Below are positions 1 through 8,020 of a stretch of DNA of 64,000 nt, piece by piece. The DNA lies in contig CAWEYR010000030.1 of NCBI GenBank assembly GCA_963813345.1, positions 1 to 64,000 of the forward strand. The letters are read 5' to 3'. Under the pieces are notes generated by a model. It had not been told where the DNA came from. It worked only from the letters and a program-made list of their open reading frames with translations, and ran no database searches. A program made the translations under genes and the position numbers. Position 1 is the stretch's first letter. Every line of letters starts with the position of its first letter. This DNA comes from CAWDDA01 sp963813345 (GTDB lineage Bacteria > Acidobacteriota > Blastocatellia > RBC074).

Positions 1-1
1 T

Positions 2-400
2 CTAGGCCTGCGCCGGGTTCTGGGAGAACATGTACTTGTGGATGCGCCACCCGTCCGGGGTGTGACGCAGCACGAACAGCTCGCGGAAGTAGGCCTCGGT
101 GCGGGTGCCGTCGGCCACGGCGATCACGGTGACGGGCTGCTCGGACCGGACGAGCGCGATCTGGTCGTAGACCTCGGCCGAGACCACCTGCACGGTGACC
201 TCCATCCCGATGGTGGCGAAGGTGCTGGTGTAGAAGGAGTCGACGGCGTCGCGGCCGCGCAGGCTGGGCAAGTTCTCGGGGATGATCTCGGGCTCGTCGG
301 CGTAGAGCCGCAGAATGGTGTCCTTGTCACCGATCTGCAGCGCTTGCATGTACGCCTCGACCACGCCGACCGCGTCGGCGGTGCTGTCGTCGTTCGTCAG
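2..400 (-). CDS. SnoaL/NTF2-like small protein
   Basis: Predicted ~130-residue protein of the SnoaL-like/NTF2 fold (DUF4440-type), a group of small alpha+beta barrels that act as isomerases, hydratases or unknown binding proteins. The pattern is typical: an N-terminal helix with VEAYMQAL, the segment DKDTILRLYAD, then strands ending in GWRIHKYMF. An in-frame GTG lies at 364. A CTG at 398-400 extends the protein to begin TNDDSTADAVGVVEAY and sits 5 bases after AGAGGAG, so I prefer the CTG (possibly a mutated ATG). The stop is at 2-4. Base composition is visibly GC-richer than most of the window, with many GC-ending codons, which suggests transfer. It lies just downstream of a broken integrase, as cargo would. 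The substrate cannot be inferred. Confidence 0.7.
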   Translation of the reverse strand: MTNDDSTADAVGVVEAYMQALQIGDKDTILRLYADEPEIIPENLPSLRGRDAVDSFYTSTFATIGMEVTVQVVSAEVYDQIALVRSEQPVTVIAVADGTRTEAYFRELFVLRHTPDGWRIHKYMFSQNPAQA

Positions 401-424
401 TGGTGCTCCTCTGATTGTCGATGT

Positions 425-692
425 GGTGCGGTTGAGTCAGGCGGCGGGGTTCTTGCGCGATATTGGCAGTGAGCAGCTTTTGCTGGTGCGCCCAGCGGCA
501 CAACCGCCGGAGCGCTTCAAGCCGGCGGTTGACGGTCGCAGGCTTGAGGCCCTGAACTTTGATGAGCGACTGGCGGTAGTTGATCAAATCAATCGGTGTG
601 AGACTTCTCCGATCGGAGTTTTTCGCCTATCGCTTGCTCGTACCAGCGGACGAAGAACGTCAGTCATGGAGGTAGCCACGCACGGTGGTCGC
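425..692 (-). pseudogene. Tyrosine recombinase (integrase) N-terminal fragment, frameshifted
   Basis: Reading the minus strand across frames gives VRGYLHD, FFVRWYEQAIGEKL, SLTPIDLINYRQSL and then KPATVNRRLEALRRLCRWA. This order is the N-terminal SAM-like (core-binding) domain of phage-type tyrosine integrases. Each block is in a different frame and a TAG sits just before one of them, so at least two frameshifts are present. The recognisable sequence stops near 425 and the catalytic R-H-R-Y domain is absent, replaced by the SnoaL-like gene. It can no longer encode an active recombinase. It lies beside the palindromic repeat cluster at 774-887, which could be its former target. The family call is good; the element it belonged to is unknown. 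Confidence 0.65.
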
Positions 693-773
693 AAGGAAAA
701 AATTTTTCTCGCCGGAGAGAATCAGCGAACTCCTCCATCCAGCGCTCAGGTTGAGAAGCAGGGCCGCGCTGTA

Positions 774-887
774 TTTTATGCAATGTAGACCTCTGCGTTA
801 GAGTGGTGGTTTATTGCGTACAATGTAGGTAGTTGGAGCGGGTATTTTGCATACAATATCAATTGTACGCAATGATTTTACGCAAAA
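774..887. repeat. Attachment-site-like cluster of TTGCGTACAAT repeats
   Basis: TTGCATACAAT (847-857) and ATTGTACGCAA (862-872) form an 11-bp inverted repeat with one mismatch around a 4-base centre. A further direct copy, TTGCGTACAAT, is at 814-824, and a weaker one (TTTTATGCAATGTAG) is at 774-788. ACGCAAAA follows at 880-887. Two inverted 9-11 bp arms around a 4-8 bp centre is the layout of a tyrosine-recombinase core site, and the cluster is upstream of the broken integrase. Function as an att or arm-site region is inferred. Confidence 0.4.
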
Positions 888-960
888 ACTCTGGGCGAGT
901 TGCTGTTTTGGCGGTTTTGGCGTGGAAATTTACGGTTGGAGGTGTGCTTGGCCATGGTTA

Positions 961-1116
961 TTACCGTAAATTTTCGCAGAGCTGCTGCTGATACCCGACA
1001 ACGCATTCATACTCGTCTTCCGCAGCCCCGACGGAGATGAGGTCGACAGGATCCCAGTCGTTGACGAGGTCGCGGAGTTCTCGCCAACGGGCACGTGACT
1101 GTTCTTTCGTGATCAT
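961..1116 (-). CDS. Small 51-residue protein, possibly truncated
   Basis: An ATG at 1114-1116 opens a 51-codon frame with MITKEQSRARWRELRDLVN, then DWDPVDL and DEYECVVG, ending at TAA 961-963. The pattern RWRELRDLVNDWDPV...DEYEC resembles a widespread family of ~80-residue uncharacterised bacterial proteins as I remember it. Here the usual C-terminal helices are missing, so it may be truncated. No strong Shine-Dalgarno is visible. A 10-bp inverted repeat (926-935 with 964-973) surrounds the stop. It sits between the integrase remnant and the transposon genes, in accessory DNA. No function is assigned. Confidence 0.4.
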   Translation of the reverse strand: MITKEQSRARWRELRDLVNDWDPVDLISVGAAEDEYECVVGYQQQLCENLR

Positions 1117-1232
1117 TTGTTTCTGGAGTCTAACGCCCGATTCCTAAGAGTCTCGTCGCAACCCAGATCGATAAAATGGGCTTCTATTTGTCTTTGAGGG
1201 GATTGTGCTCACCATCCATAGACTCTTCGAGT

Positions 1233-2708
1233 ATGGACCAACTGGCGGGACTCACGGAAGAGGCGCGAAAGCTCGCTCTTGACCGGTTTCGGCTGCTTCA
1301 ACCCCACCTTGAAGACAAGCGCCCTTTGAAGCCGCTCGCTCGGCGGCCGGAATCCCGTTCCGAACCGCGCAGCGTTGGGTGGCACTGTACCAACAGTTCG
1401 GATTGACCGCTCTGACGCGGAAGAAGCCGAACCGATACCAGCAAACACCGGGCGGTCTCCGACAAGATTAAGGAAGCTATCGAAGGCATCGCTCTACAGA
1501 AGCCGCCGCTTCCGATTGCGGCGATTTGCCGCCAGGTATGTCGACTGGCTCAAGACTTGGGCGAGGAGCCTCCGAGCTATTGGGTTGTTTATCGCATCGT
1601 CTCAGCTCTGCCCGCTGATCTTGTTACCCTCGCGCATCAAGGCAGCAAAGCATACGGCGAATCGTTCGAAATGGTTCACCGGCGCGAAGCCGAAGGACCC
1701 AACGCAATCTGGCAGGCCGACCATACCATTCTCGATATTCTGCTGCTTCGTCCAGACGGCACGCCCGCCAAGCCGTGGCTGACGACCGTCATCGATGACT
1801 ACAGCCGCGCTGTCGCCGGGTACTTTCTTTCGTTCGACGGGCCATCCTCCTTGCACACGTCACTTGCGTTGCGACAAGCGATCTGGCGTAAGGAGGACTC
1901 GCGCTGGATGGTTTGTGGAATCCCGGATATTCTGTACACCGACAATGGAAGCGACTTCACGTCCCATCATTTGGAGCAGGTCAGTGCGGATCTGAAGATC
2001 CGGCTGGTATTCTCCATTCCGGGCAAGCCGAGAGGCCGTGGCCGCATCGAACGCTTCTTCTCAACAGTGAACGAAATGTTCTTGTGCGAACTGGACGGCT
2101 ACGCCCCCGCTGGCGGCGTGGTGCGTGGCAAACCGACTCTTACGCTGGCCGAGTTCGATGCCCGCTTCCGAACATTTCTTCTCGACGTGTACCACCGCCG
2201 CGACCATGGCGAAACGAAGATAGCGCCTACCGAACGCTGGGAGGCCAACGGATTCCTGCCACAGATGCCGGAGTCGTTGGAGCAACTGGATCTGCTGTTG
2301 ATTCAAGTTGCTAAGGCGCGGCAGGTGCGCGTTGACGGAATTCACTTCCAGAGTTTGCGCTACATCTCTACGACTCTTGCAGCGTATGTCGGCGAAAGGG
2401 TTACCCTGCGGTTCGATCCACGTGACATGGCCGAGATCCGTGTTTTCCACAACGAGCGGTTTTTGTGCCGGGCGGTCTGTGCTGAACTAGCAGGCGCAAC
2501 CGTTCCACTTCGGGAGATTCTCCGCGCCCGAAATCAGCGGCGGCGTGAGCTACGCAGCGTCCTGCGGGATCGAGAAGCTGCCGTGGATAAACTGCTCGAA
2601 ATGAAGCGCGGAGGAGTCACGGAGAAACAAGATGCGCCACCAGAACCAGGAGACAAATTCACAGCCAAGCAATCCGCGCCGCCACTCAAGCGCTACCGGA
2701 ACGAATAG
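1233..2708 (+). CDS. TniA/TnsB-like DDE transposase (two frameshifts)
   Basis: The protein starts at ATG 1233 with MDQLAGLTEEARKLALDRF. It shifts frame near 1335 into an HTH-like stretch (AAGIPFRTAQRWVALYQQFG) and again near 1430-1450 into KIKEAIEGIALQKPPLPIAA, which joins the long open part from 1557. That part holds the rve/DDE core: NAIWQADHT (first Asp), VIDDYSRAVAGY, DILYTDNGSDFTS (second Asp) and GRGRIERFFST (the Glu). The C-terminal part resembles the Mu transposase beta-barrel. The enzyme would cut and join transposon ends as a multimer. The next gene overlaps its end by 77 bases. With two shifts it is probably inactive unless these are sequence errors. Confidence 0.75.
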
Positions 2709-3617
2709 CACCCGCCAATCATCCCTAGTGGAGACTTTGGAGCACCGTCGATTCACGGAGTTCTGCGATGCGTGCCGCCATTATGGATACATTGGTCTCT
2801 GCTACGGACCACCTGGAGTCGGCAAGACTCTCTCGGCCCGGAGCTACAGCCGTTGGGACAAGGTGAAGCAATTGGACCGCTGGGGTTCAGGCCAGACCGA
2901 AAATCCACTCCTCGATACAGTGTTTTACACGCCGTCTGTTGTTAATGCACCGGACGCATCGCCTCCGACATCGGGTACTCTCGGGACACACTCAGGGATC
3001 TGGCCAAACGCCCACTGCGACTGGAAAAGGAGGAACGCCTTAAGGCCATTCGACAGAGAGACGAGGAGCACCACACTACGCTTCTGTATAAACACGACTG
3101 GTTGGCCGAGCCGTTTCCAGAAATCCATCCGACATACGGTGAAGTTGCGAGAGAGTACGGCGTGAAGGACGTACAGCTTGGTGACCCAACGACGCTCGTC
3201 CTGATTGACGAGGCGGACCGCCTTCGGATGGCCAGCCTCGAGCAGGTACGCGACATATTCGATGCCGGAGAAATTGGAGTGATTCTGATTGGAATGCCTG
3301 GCCTTGAAAAGCGTCTGGCCCGCTACCCGCAGTTCTATTCAAGGATCGGATTCGTTCATGAGTTTCGGCCCTTGGATGCGGCTGCGATTCGCAAACTGAT
3401 TAACGCGAACTGGACGCCTCGCGGTGTCGAGCTTCCTCCGCAGCCGTGGGACCAAGAAGCTGTGGCAGCCATCATCCGCATCACTGGCGGCAATTTCCGG
3501 CTGCTGAACCGCCTCCTCACACAGATGGAACGAATTCTCGAAATCAATGCGCTGCAAGAAGTGACCAAAACTGTCGTGGAGGCCGCCCGCGAAAGCCTCG
3601 TGATAGGACACTCCTAA
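2632..3617 (+). CDS. TniB/TnsC-like AAA+ transposition ATPase (one frameshift)
   Basis: The N-terminal part contains the Walker A motif GPPGVGKT in the context YIGLCYGPPGVGKTLSARSY. A frameshift near 2950 leads to GRIASDIGYSRDTLRDLAKR and the open frame ending at 3617. There the Walker B TTLVLIDEADR and sensor-like GVILIGMPGLEKRL are followed by a helical lid (ITGGNFRLLNRLLTQM). This is the MuB/TniB type of ATPase that binds target DNA and activates the transposase. ATG 2632 follows GGAGAAACAAG and lies inside the transposase gene, so the two are translationally coupled. Length (~328 residues) suits the family. Confidence 0.72.
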
Positions 3618-3643
3618 GATCGAACCAACACTAAAGGGGGTAT

Positions 3644-4003
3644 ATGGAAGAATTATCGATCCTTCCGGAGGCGTTCCGATCCCGAGCGGTGATTCTCGCT
3701 GGTGAGGAAGCCTGGCCGAAGGATGCTGCTCAATCTGTGATTGAATTTCTATCGCAGAACAACTTTGCAGTTTTGGGGATCGAACTGTGGATTCCAGAAG
3801 GAGATGTCCCTCGTGTGGTAGGGTGGAGCGAATATGACATTCCCTTCTCGGGAGACTGGAATGAGTATGTTCAATTGAATGCTCAGCATGCGCTCCACGA
3901 TCTTGATCGGTCGTCATGTGAAGAGTGCGTATTCAGCCTAACTTGGATTAGCGAAGTTGATTACAGAAGAATGATTGCACGTCGCGCCATAAAACCTGCG
4001 TAG
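3644..4003 (+). CDS. Hypothetical ~119-residue protein
   Basis: An intact frame follows AAAGGGGG at good spacing. The protein is soluble, acidic and without a signal peptide. Recognisable stretches are AVILAGEEAWPKDAAQSVIE, GIELWIPEG, GWSEYDIPF and DWNEYVQLNAQHAL. The overall look, with many aromatic and acidic residues, resembles small polymorphic-toxin immunity proteins, but I cannot assign a family. It is 26 bases downstream of the transposon ATPase on the same strand, so it may be transposon cargo or the gene next to an insertion. It is AT-richer than the alpha/beta hydrolase beyond it. Confidence 0.55.
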   Translation: MEELSILPEAFRSRAVILAGEEAWPKDAAQSVIEFLSQNNFAVLGIELWIPEGDVPRVVGWSEYDIPFSGDWNEYVQLNAQHALHDLDRSSCEECVFSLTWISEVDYRRMIARRAIKPA

Positions 4004-4337
4004 TAATGTAGCAAAATTGAGCCAAATTATCCTCAGTCACGCCATCCGACTAGTTCGAATCATCGGCGATCGCGTTTTTTGCTCAAGGTCATAGACACTG
4101 GAGCTCGCCTCAACGAACGCTTGCAGAAACGAACGTTTGAGCAATGATACAGTTTACGCCACCCCGAGAGAGTACTGGTTTCTCTACACTAGGCGACTGA
4201 TCGTTCTTTACTGCTTTCAGGTAAGCGGCTCGAAGCAGGAGGAGGAACTTTCGTTGGTGCAGTTTCGATCAGCCGGACGGTCGTGTTGACTGCGGTACGA
4301 ATTTCGCGTTCGGTAAACGGCGCGAGCCGTAGCACGG
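4004..4337. other. Intergenic stretch with possible short minus-strand remnant and hairpin
   Basis: No convincing gene lies in this 334-base gap. On the minus strand a frame from about 4331 to the TAG at 4189-4191 reads LAPFTEREIRTAVNTTVRLI with a Pro/Ser-rich tail. It looks like the end of a lost protein but has no start or known relative. An 8-bp perfect stem (GCCGTAGC at 4326-4333 with GCTACGGC at 4337-4344) overlaps the stop of the downstream-facing hydrolase. It lacks a U-tract, so it is at most a weak terminator. Confidence 0.25.
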
Positions 4338-5185
4338 CTACGGCTTGGCGTCGAGAAAGTCGTTCACCATTGGGACGATGATGGGTATGCGCTGCATCAG
4401 TGTCACGTGGGTGGTGTCGGGCAAGATGGCCAATCGCGATGCGGAGCGCGGCTTCATGTCGCCGTGGATCTCGCCACCCTTTAGGCGAAACATCTCCGCG
4501 ACGTGCGCGAGCCGAACGCCGTCAGCGTCGCCGTGGATGAAGAACATGGGCGTCGTGGTGGCCTTAAGCTTGTCGGCTCCGAAGTCGTACCCTTTCGAGG
4601 CCGTGGCGAGCGATGCGCTGGACGAACTTCGGAAAGTCGTCCGGAGTCGGACTCAGCTTCTTGTACTCGGCTTCAATGGGCGATCCTTTGAAATCGTCCG
4701 CCGTGAGTTTCGGGATAGATTCGAGCGCTTCCGGGATCATGCCGTCACTGCGGAACGTGGACGAAATGATGACTGCCCTTCGCACTTTGTCCGGATGGCG
4801 GATCGCAATCTGCATCGCCACGGCTCCGCCCATGCTGTAGCCGATAAGGTCCGCTCGCGGGATCTTGAGATGATTGAGCAGTGCGGCCACGTCGTCGGCG
4901 AGGTTTTCGTAGGTGATATCTCGTGGGACGTCCGCCGTGCGGCCGTGACCTTGCATTTCGACGGCAATGACTTTCCGTGTTTTGGAGAGCTCGCTGATCC
5001 ACCCGGCCCAGTTGTTGGTGATGGTCATGAACGCGCCGTGAAGCAACACCACCGGTTCGCCGCCGCCGTGGACTTCGTAGTACATGTTGATTCCATTGAC
5101 TGGCGCGTAGCCCGTCGTTGGCTTCTGCTGCGCCGACACGTCAGTCATAACGAGCGTCATTAAAAGGAAAGCTGTCTTCCGCACT
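4338..5185 (-). CDS. Exported alpha/beta hydrolase (one frameshift)
   Basis: The GTG at 5183-5185 begins a signal peptide (VRKTAFLLMTLVMTDVSAQQ), pointing to export. The alpha/beta-hydrolase fold follows: VVLLHGAFMT with the oxyanion HG, the nucleophile elbow LIGYSMGGAVAMQ (Gly-Tyr-Ser-Met-Gly) and, after a frameshift near 4560-4600, PMFFIHGDADGV (acid) and LPDTTHVTLMQ (His). The triad Ser-Asp-His can therefore be read only across the shift. Family members hydrolyse esters, lactones or epoxides; no substrate can be named. It lies downstream of the SRPBCC/ArsR pair on the same strand with a 57-base gap and may be co-transcribed. Confidence 0.75.
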
Positions 5186-5242
5186 GCTGAACGCCGCCGT
5201 TCTGTCGCCGACCGGAAGCGTTTGTTTGATGGATTGGCTGCG

Positions 5243-5752
5243 TCATTTTGTCTCCGTACTTGATCCCAGGCTGGCGAGAAGCTCGTCGAGTTGGTCGAGC
5301 GCCTCGGGCATCGCGCCCGTCGATCCGGAGTCAAGCGCTTCCTTCGAGGGATAGCGATCGTGCACGACCAACAACGTCTTGCCTGCGTTTTCATCGAAGG
5401 TCACCGTGGTGACGGTCTTGCCGTTGTCACCTTCCTCGTTGGTCCAAACGAGGCGCGAGTGCGGTGTCACTTCGAGGTACGTGCCGAAGAACTCCATCGT
5501 CGAATCTTCGTGGCGAAACACCAAACGATACTGCCCCCCAACGCGAACATCCATTTCGCAGGAAAGCAGGGTCAGCCCATACGATTTTGGTACCCACCAC
5601 CTCCTGAATAGTTCTGCCTTGGTCCACGCCTCGAACACGAGGCGCGCAGGCGCGTTGACGGTGCGTGTGACGACGAGTTCGCGCTCGGACTTCCGCTCCA
5701 CCCCCGTGCGGTTCTTCGTGGGGGTGGCCTCACTTTCTCTTCTTACGTCCAT
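5243..5752 (-). CDS. SRPBCC (AHSA1-like) domain protein
   Basis: A 169-residue START/Bet v1-like protein: LVVTRTVNAPARLVFEAWT, then FRRWWVPK, GGQYRLVFRHEDS, FFGTYLEVTPHSRLVWTNE and a C-terminal helix with QLDELLASL. These marks fit the Activator-of-Hsp90-ATPase-1-like subgroup of ligand-binding SRPBCC proteins. Such proteins are very often encoded directly after an ArsR-family repressor, as here: the two genes overlap by 23 bases. The first ~20 residues are poorly conserved and a later start is possible. The ligand is unknown. Control by the upstream ArsR protein is likely, since both lie behind the operator at 6083-6108. Confidence 0.85.
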   Translation of the reverse strand: MDVRRESEATPTKNRTGVERKSERELVVTRTVNAPARLVFEAWTKAELFRRWWVPKSYGLTLLSCEMDVRVGGQYRLVFRHEDSTMEFFGTYLEVTPHSRLVWTNEEGDNGKTVTTVTFDENAGKTLLVVHDRYPSKEALDSGSTGAMPEALDQLDELLASLGSSTETK

Positions 5753-6095
5753 TTGCTTTCTCCTTCCGTTTCAATTCCTCGACAACAATGTCCAACTCGT
5801 CGAAGCGCGCGGCCCAGAGCTGGCGATACCTCTCGATCCATGCCGCCTCTTCTTCCAGTCCGCGCAGCCCGAGCTTGCAGGTCCGCACGCGCCCAACCTT
5901 CTCTGTGCTGACGAGCCCCGCTTGCTCTAAGACGCCTACATGTTTCTTCATGCCCGTAAGGGTCATGTGGAACCTCTCGGCAAGGGCTGTGATCGAAGCG
6001 TCCGCACGCCCGAGTTGCTCCAGAACGCCGCGTCGGGTGGCGTCCGAGAGCGCGCCGAACGAGGCATCGAAGTGGGTTTGGCTATACTGAGCCAT
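5730..6095 (-). CDS. ArsR-family transcriptional repressor
   Basis: A 121-residue winged-helix protein starting at ATG 6095 with MAQYSQTHFDASFGALSDAT. The helix-turn-helix reads ITALAERFHMTLTGMKKHVG and is followed by the wing (LVSTEKVGRVRTCKL). No metal-binding ELCVCDL motif is present, so it is of the non-metal type paired with SRPBCC proteins. A perfect 8-bp inverted repeat overlaps its own start codon, pointing to autorepression. The C-terminal tail is lysine/arginine-rich and overlaps the next gene. Confidence 0.85.
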   Translation of the reverse strand: MAQYSQTHFDASFGALSDATRRGVLEQLGRADASITALAERFHMTLTGMKKHVGVLEQAGLVSTEKVGRVRTCKLGLRGLEEEAAWIERYRQLWAARFDELDIVVEELKRKEKANGRKKRK

Positions 6096-6108
6096 ACGGT
6101 TCAGTATA
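6083..6108 (-). promoter_or_regulatory. Palindromic operator over the arsR-type start codon
   Basis: TATACTGA (6083-6090) and TCAGTATA (6101-6108) form a perfect 8-bp inverted repeat around a 10-base centre that contains the start codon (6093-6095). Dyads of this size at the promoter or start are typical ArsR operators. Binding by the adjacent repressor is inferred. Confidence 0.6.
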
Positions 6109-6119
6109 CAACATGGGTG

Positions 6120-6374
6120 ACGGCATGCAATGGGAGGCTGAGCGCCCGCTGCGTTGCCCGGCGATCCACCTAAACTCACGATCAACGGCCAGAGCCGCCA
6201 GTCCGAACTGCCGATACTGAGCGAGCCAACGATGCGCTGTGCGGTATGAATTCCCGCGGCCAACGCCACAGACTGCAACGATCGGCTTTGCTCAAGGTGC
6301 GGCTGGAGAATCCGAAAACGATCGAGTGCCAGGTTACGGGCTTCTTCAGACAGCCCTGCCAACTCGTATGCCAA
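6120..6374 (-). pseudogene. N-terminal remnant of a second TniA-like transposase
   Basis: The minus strand from 6374 reads MAYELAGLSEEARNLALDRF and RILQPHLEQSRSL, matching the start of the transposase at 1233 (MDQLAGLTEEARKLALDRF, RLLQPHLEDKRPL). It then continues in mixed frames with VALAAGIHTA and GSSDWRLWPL, a decayed version of the HTH region. The DDE core is missing. It is fused in frame to the ArsR gene upstream of its true start, so an automatic caller may extend that gene wrongly. It is a related but not identical element. Confidence 0.65.
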
Positions 6375-6573
6375 ATAGCGCAGAAGATTCTATGCCAGAC
6401 AATTCAGAAAGTGACAAAATACTTGGACCACTGAAGGATCGGCATTCGTTGACGCCGCGCACAGACTTGCTTAAGACTTGGAGATCGTACCCAAGTTCAT
6501 AAAGTGGAAAGTTTTTCGAGGCATACTATAGTTACGATTGAACCGAGAGTTCTTTCGGCTGAACACTGTGAAA

Positions 6574-6669
6574 ATGAGACAAGTCCGAATTGCCGAATTG
6601 AAGGCCCGACTCGAGATCAACCTGGCCGTCCTCGAGCGAGCGCAGCCAATGCCCAGAGGTCGTCGATGA
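6574..6669 (+). pseudogene. Duplicated 5' end of phd antitoxin gene
   Basis: Bases 6573-6612 match 9766-9805 with a single difference. The copy includes the ATG and the first 13 codons of the Phd-like antitoxin (MRQVRIAELKARL). The frame then diverges and ends at TGA 6667-6669, overlapping the ATG of the next gene by 4 bases. It is too short to be a functional antitoxin. Confidence 0.6.
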
Positions 6670-8015
6670 AAAAAGATAGGAACCTGTCAGGCACAATAAC
6701 TCGGCGCGCGTTCTTGAGCGACTCCGCTTTGGGCGCAGCCGCAATCACCATTCCGAGCATCGTCCCCTCAAGCGTGTTTGGCGCCCAGGCGCCGAGCAAC
6801 CGCATCAGCATCGGGTTGATTGGGATGGGGCGGCAGATGATGAGACCAAACCTGCCGCAGTTCCTGGGGCTGCCCGACGCGCAGGTGGTGGCCGTCTGCG
6901 ACGTGGACGCGTGGCGTATGGAAGAAGGCCGCAAAGCTGTAGATGCTCACTACGCCGCACAAACCGGCAAACAAAGCTACCGCGGATGCGCGACGCATCG
7001 CGACTTTCGAGAGATTCTGAGCCGCAAAGACATAGACGCTGTCATGATTGCCACGCCCGATCACTGGCACGTCCACATAGGCATTGAGGCGGCAAAAGCC
7101 GGGAAACACTTCTCCATGGAGAAACCGCTTTCCATCAGCATCGCTGGCGGGCGCGCGCTGTGCGATGCCGCAGCGAGACACAAAGTGGTGACGCGCACCG
7201 ACAGCGAATTCCGTTCGCTGAAACCCTTCTGGCGAGCCTGCGAGCTGGTGCGCAACGGGCGCATCGGTAAGCTTCACACCATTCGCACGGGCGTGCCCAT
7301 TGACACGCCGGCCATCCCGCCGCAACCCGACATGCCCGTGCCGGAGGAACTGAACTACGAGATGTGGCTGGGGCCTGCGCCTTACGCGCCTTATACCGAG
7401 AAGCGCGTGCACAATCGCCACGACCTGAAATCCCGCCCCAACTGGATGCGAATCAGCGACTACGCAAACGGGATGATCGCCAACTGGGGCACGCACCTCA
7501 ACGACATCGCCCAGTGGGCCAACAACACCGACCGCAGCGGGCCGGTGGAAGTGGAAGGCACTGGGGAATTCACCAAAGGGCTATGGAACACCGTCCTGCG
7601 CTTTGAAGTACGCTACCGCTACAGAAACGGCGTGCAATTGATCTGTAAATCCGAGCGCCCCTACATCCGCTTTGAAGGTGACAAAGGATGGATTGAGGTC
7701 GAGTATCCCGACAAGATGACGGCTGAACCTGCGTCCGTACTTGAGTCGAAGATAGAGCCGGGCGAGACGAGCTTCGCCAACACGCTGGAAGACAAAGCCG
7801 ACTTCATTCAGGCGGTGAAGAACAAGACTGAAAGCCTTGAACCCGTGGAGGTGGGCCACCGCACGGTCTCGGTCTGCCAGTTGGGTTTGATCGCCATCAA
7901 CCTGGGTTACAAGCTGAAGTGGGACCCGGACACGGAAAGGTTCGTCAATGACAACGCCGCGAACGCGATGCTCGCTGTGCCCGAGCGTGATTGGCGGAAG
8001 AACTACGGGAGGTGA
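6666..8015 (+). CDS. Gfo/Idh/MocA-family oxidoreductase, Tat-exported type
   Basis: I start at ATG 6666 because a twin-arginine signal follows at once (TRRAFLSDSALGAAA); the longer open frame upstream is non-coding. The Rossmann domain has ISIGLIGMGRQMMRP (nucleotide-binding GxGxxx), VVAVCDVD and the family's catalytic EKPLS motif. The C-terminal domain includes NWGTHLNDIAQW. Such enzymes oxidise or epimerise sugars and polyols with NAD(P) or as glycosidase-like hydrolases, and the Tat type carries its cofactor across the membrane. The next two genes, a sugar isomerase and a PhyH dioxygenase, are close behind on the same strand, suggesting one catabolic or modification pathway. The protein is intact (449 residues). 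Confidence 0.88.
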   Translation: MKKDRNLSGTITRRAFLSDSALGAAAITIPSIVPSSVFGAQAPSNRISIGLIGMGRQMMRPNLPQFLGLPDAQVVAVCDVDAWRMEEGRKAVDAHYAAQTGKQSYRGCATHRDFREILSRKDIDAVMIATPDHWHVHIGIEAAKAGKHFSMEKPLSISIAGGRALCDAAARHKVVTRTDSEFRSLKPFWRACELVRNGRIGKLHTIRTGVPIDTPAIPPQPDMPVPEELNYEMWLGPAPYAPYTEKRVHNRHDLKSRPNWMRISDYANGMIANWGTHLNDIAQWANNTDRSGPVEVEGTGEFTKGLWNTVLRFEVRYRYRNGVQLICKSERPYIRFEGDKGWIEVEYPDKMTAEPASVLESKIEPGETSFANTLEDKADFIQAVKNKTESLEPVEVGHRTVSVCQLGLIAINLGYKLKWDPDTERFVNDNAANAMLAVPERDWRKNYGR

Positions 8016-8020
8016 TTTCC

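Larger units (their letters stand above)
1233..3617 (+). mobile_element. TniA/TniB-type (Mu-like) transposon core genes
   Basis: A DDE transposase with Mu/TnsB/TniA features is followed by an overlapping AAA+ ATPase of the MuB/TnsC/TniB type. This pairing defines a group of transposons that choose targets through the ATPase. I could not find convincing terminal inverted repeats or a target duplication, so the limits given are those of the genes only. Both genes carry frameshifts. A decayed N-terminal fragment of a related transposase is at 6120-6374, so more than one copy has visited the region. Confidence 0.6.

Noticed and set aside
38..472. 144-codon + strand ORF in the first 500 bases
   Set aside because: GC-rich shadow of the SnoaL-like gene; Val/Gly/Asp-rich low-information sequence.
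1030..1060. Adjacent GTCGAC and GGATCC hexamers suggesting vector sequence
   Set aside because: They fall inside a sensible small coding frame (codons for DWDPVDL) and no other vector-like sequence is present.
790..1140. GCGTTAGAG (from 795) and GTCTAACGCC (from 1126) as an integron attC pair
   Set aside because: The order and spacing are wrong for attC and GTTAGAG does not fit the GTTRRRY box; no IntI-type protein is seen.
4345..5163. 272-codon + strand ORF
   Set aside because: Antisense to the alpha/beta hydrolase, which has the clear family motifs.
6239..6502. 87-codon + strand ORF
   Set aside because: It overlaps the transposase remnant on the other strand, has no ribosome site and no family pattern.
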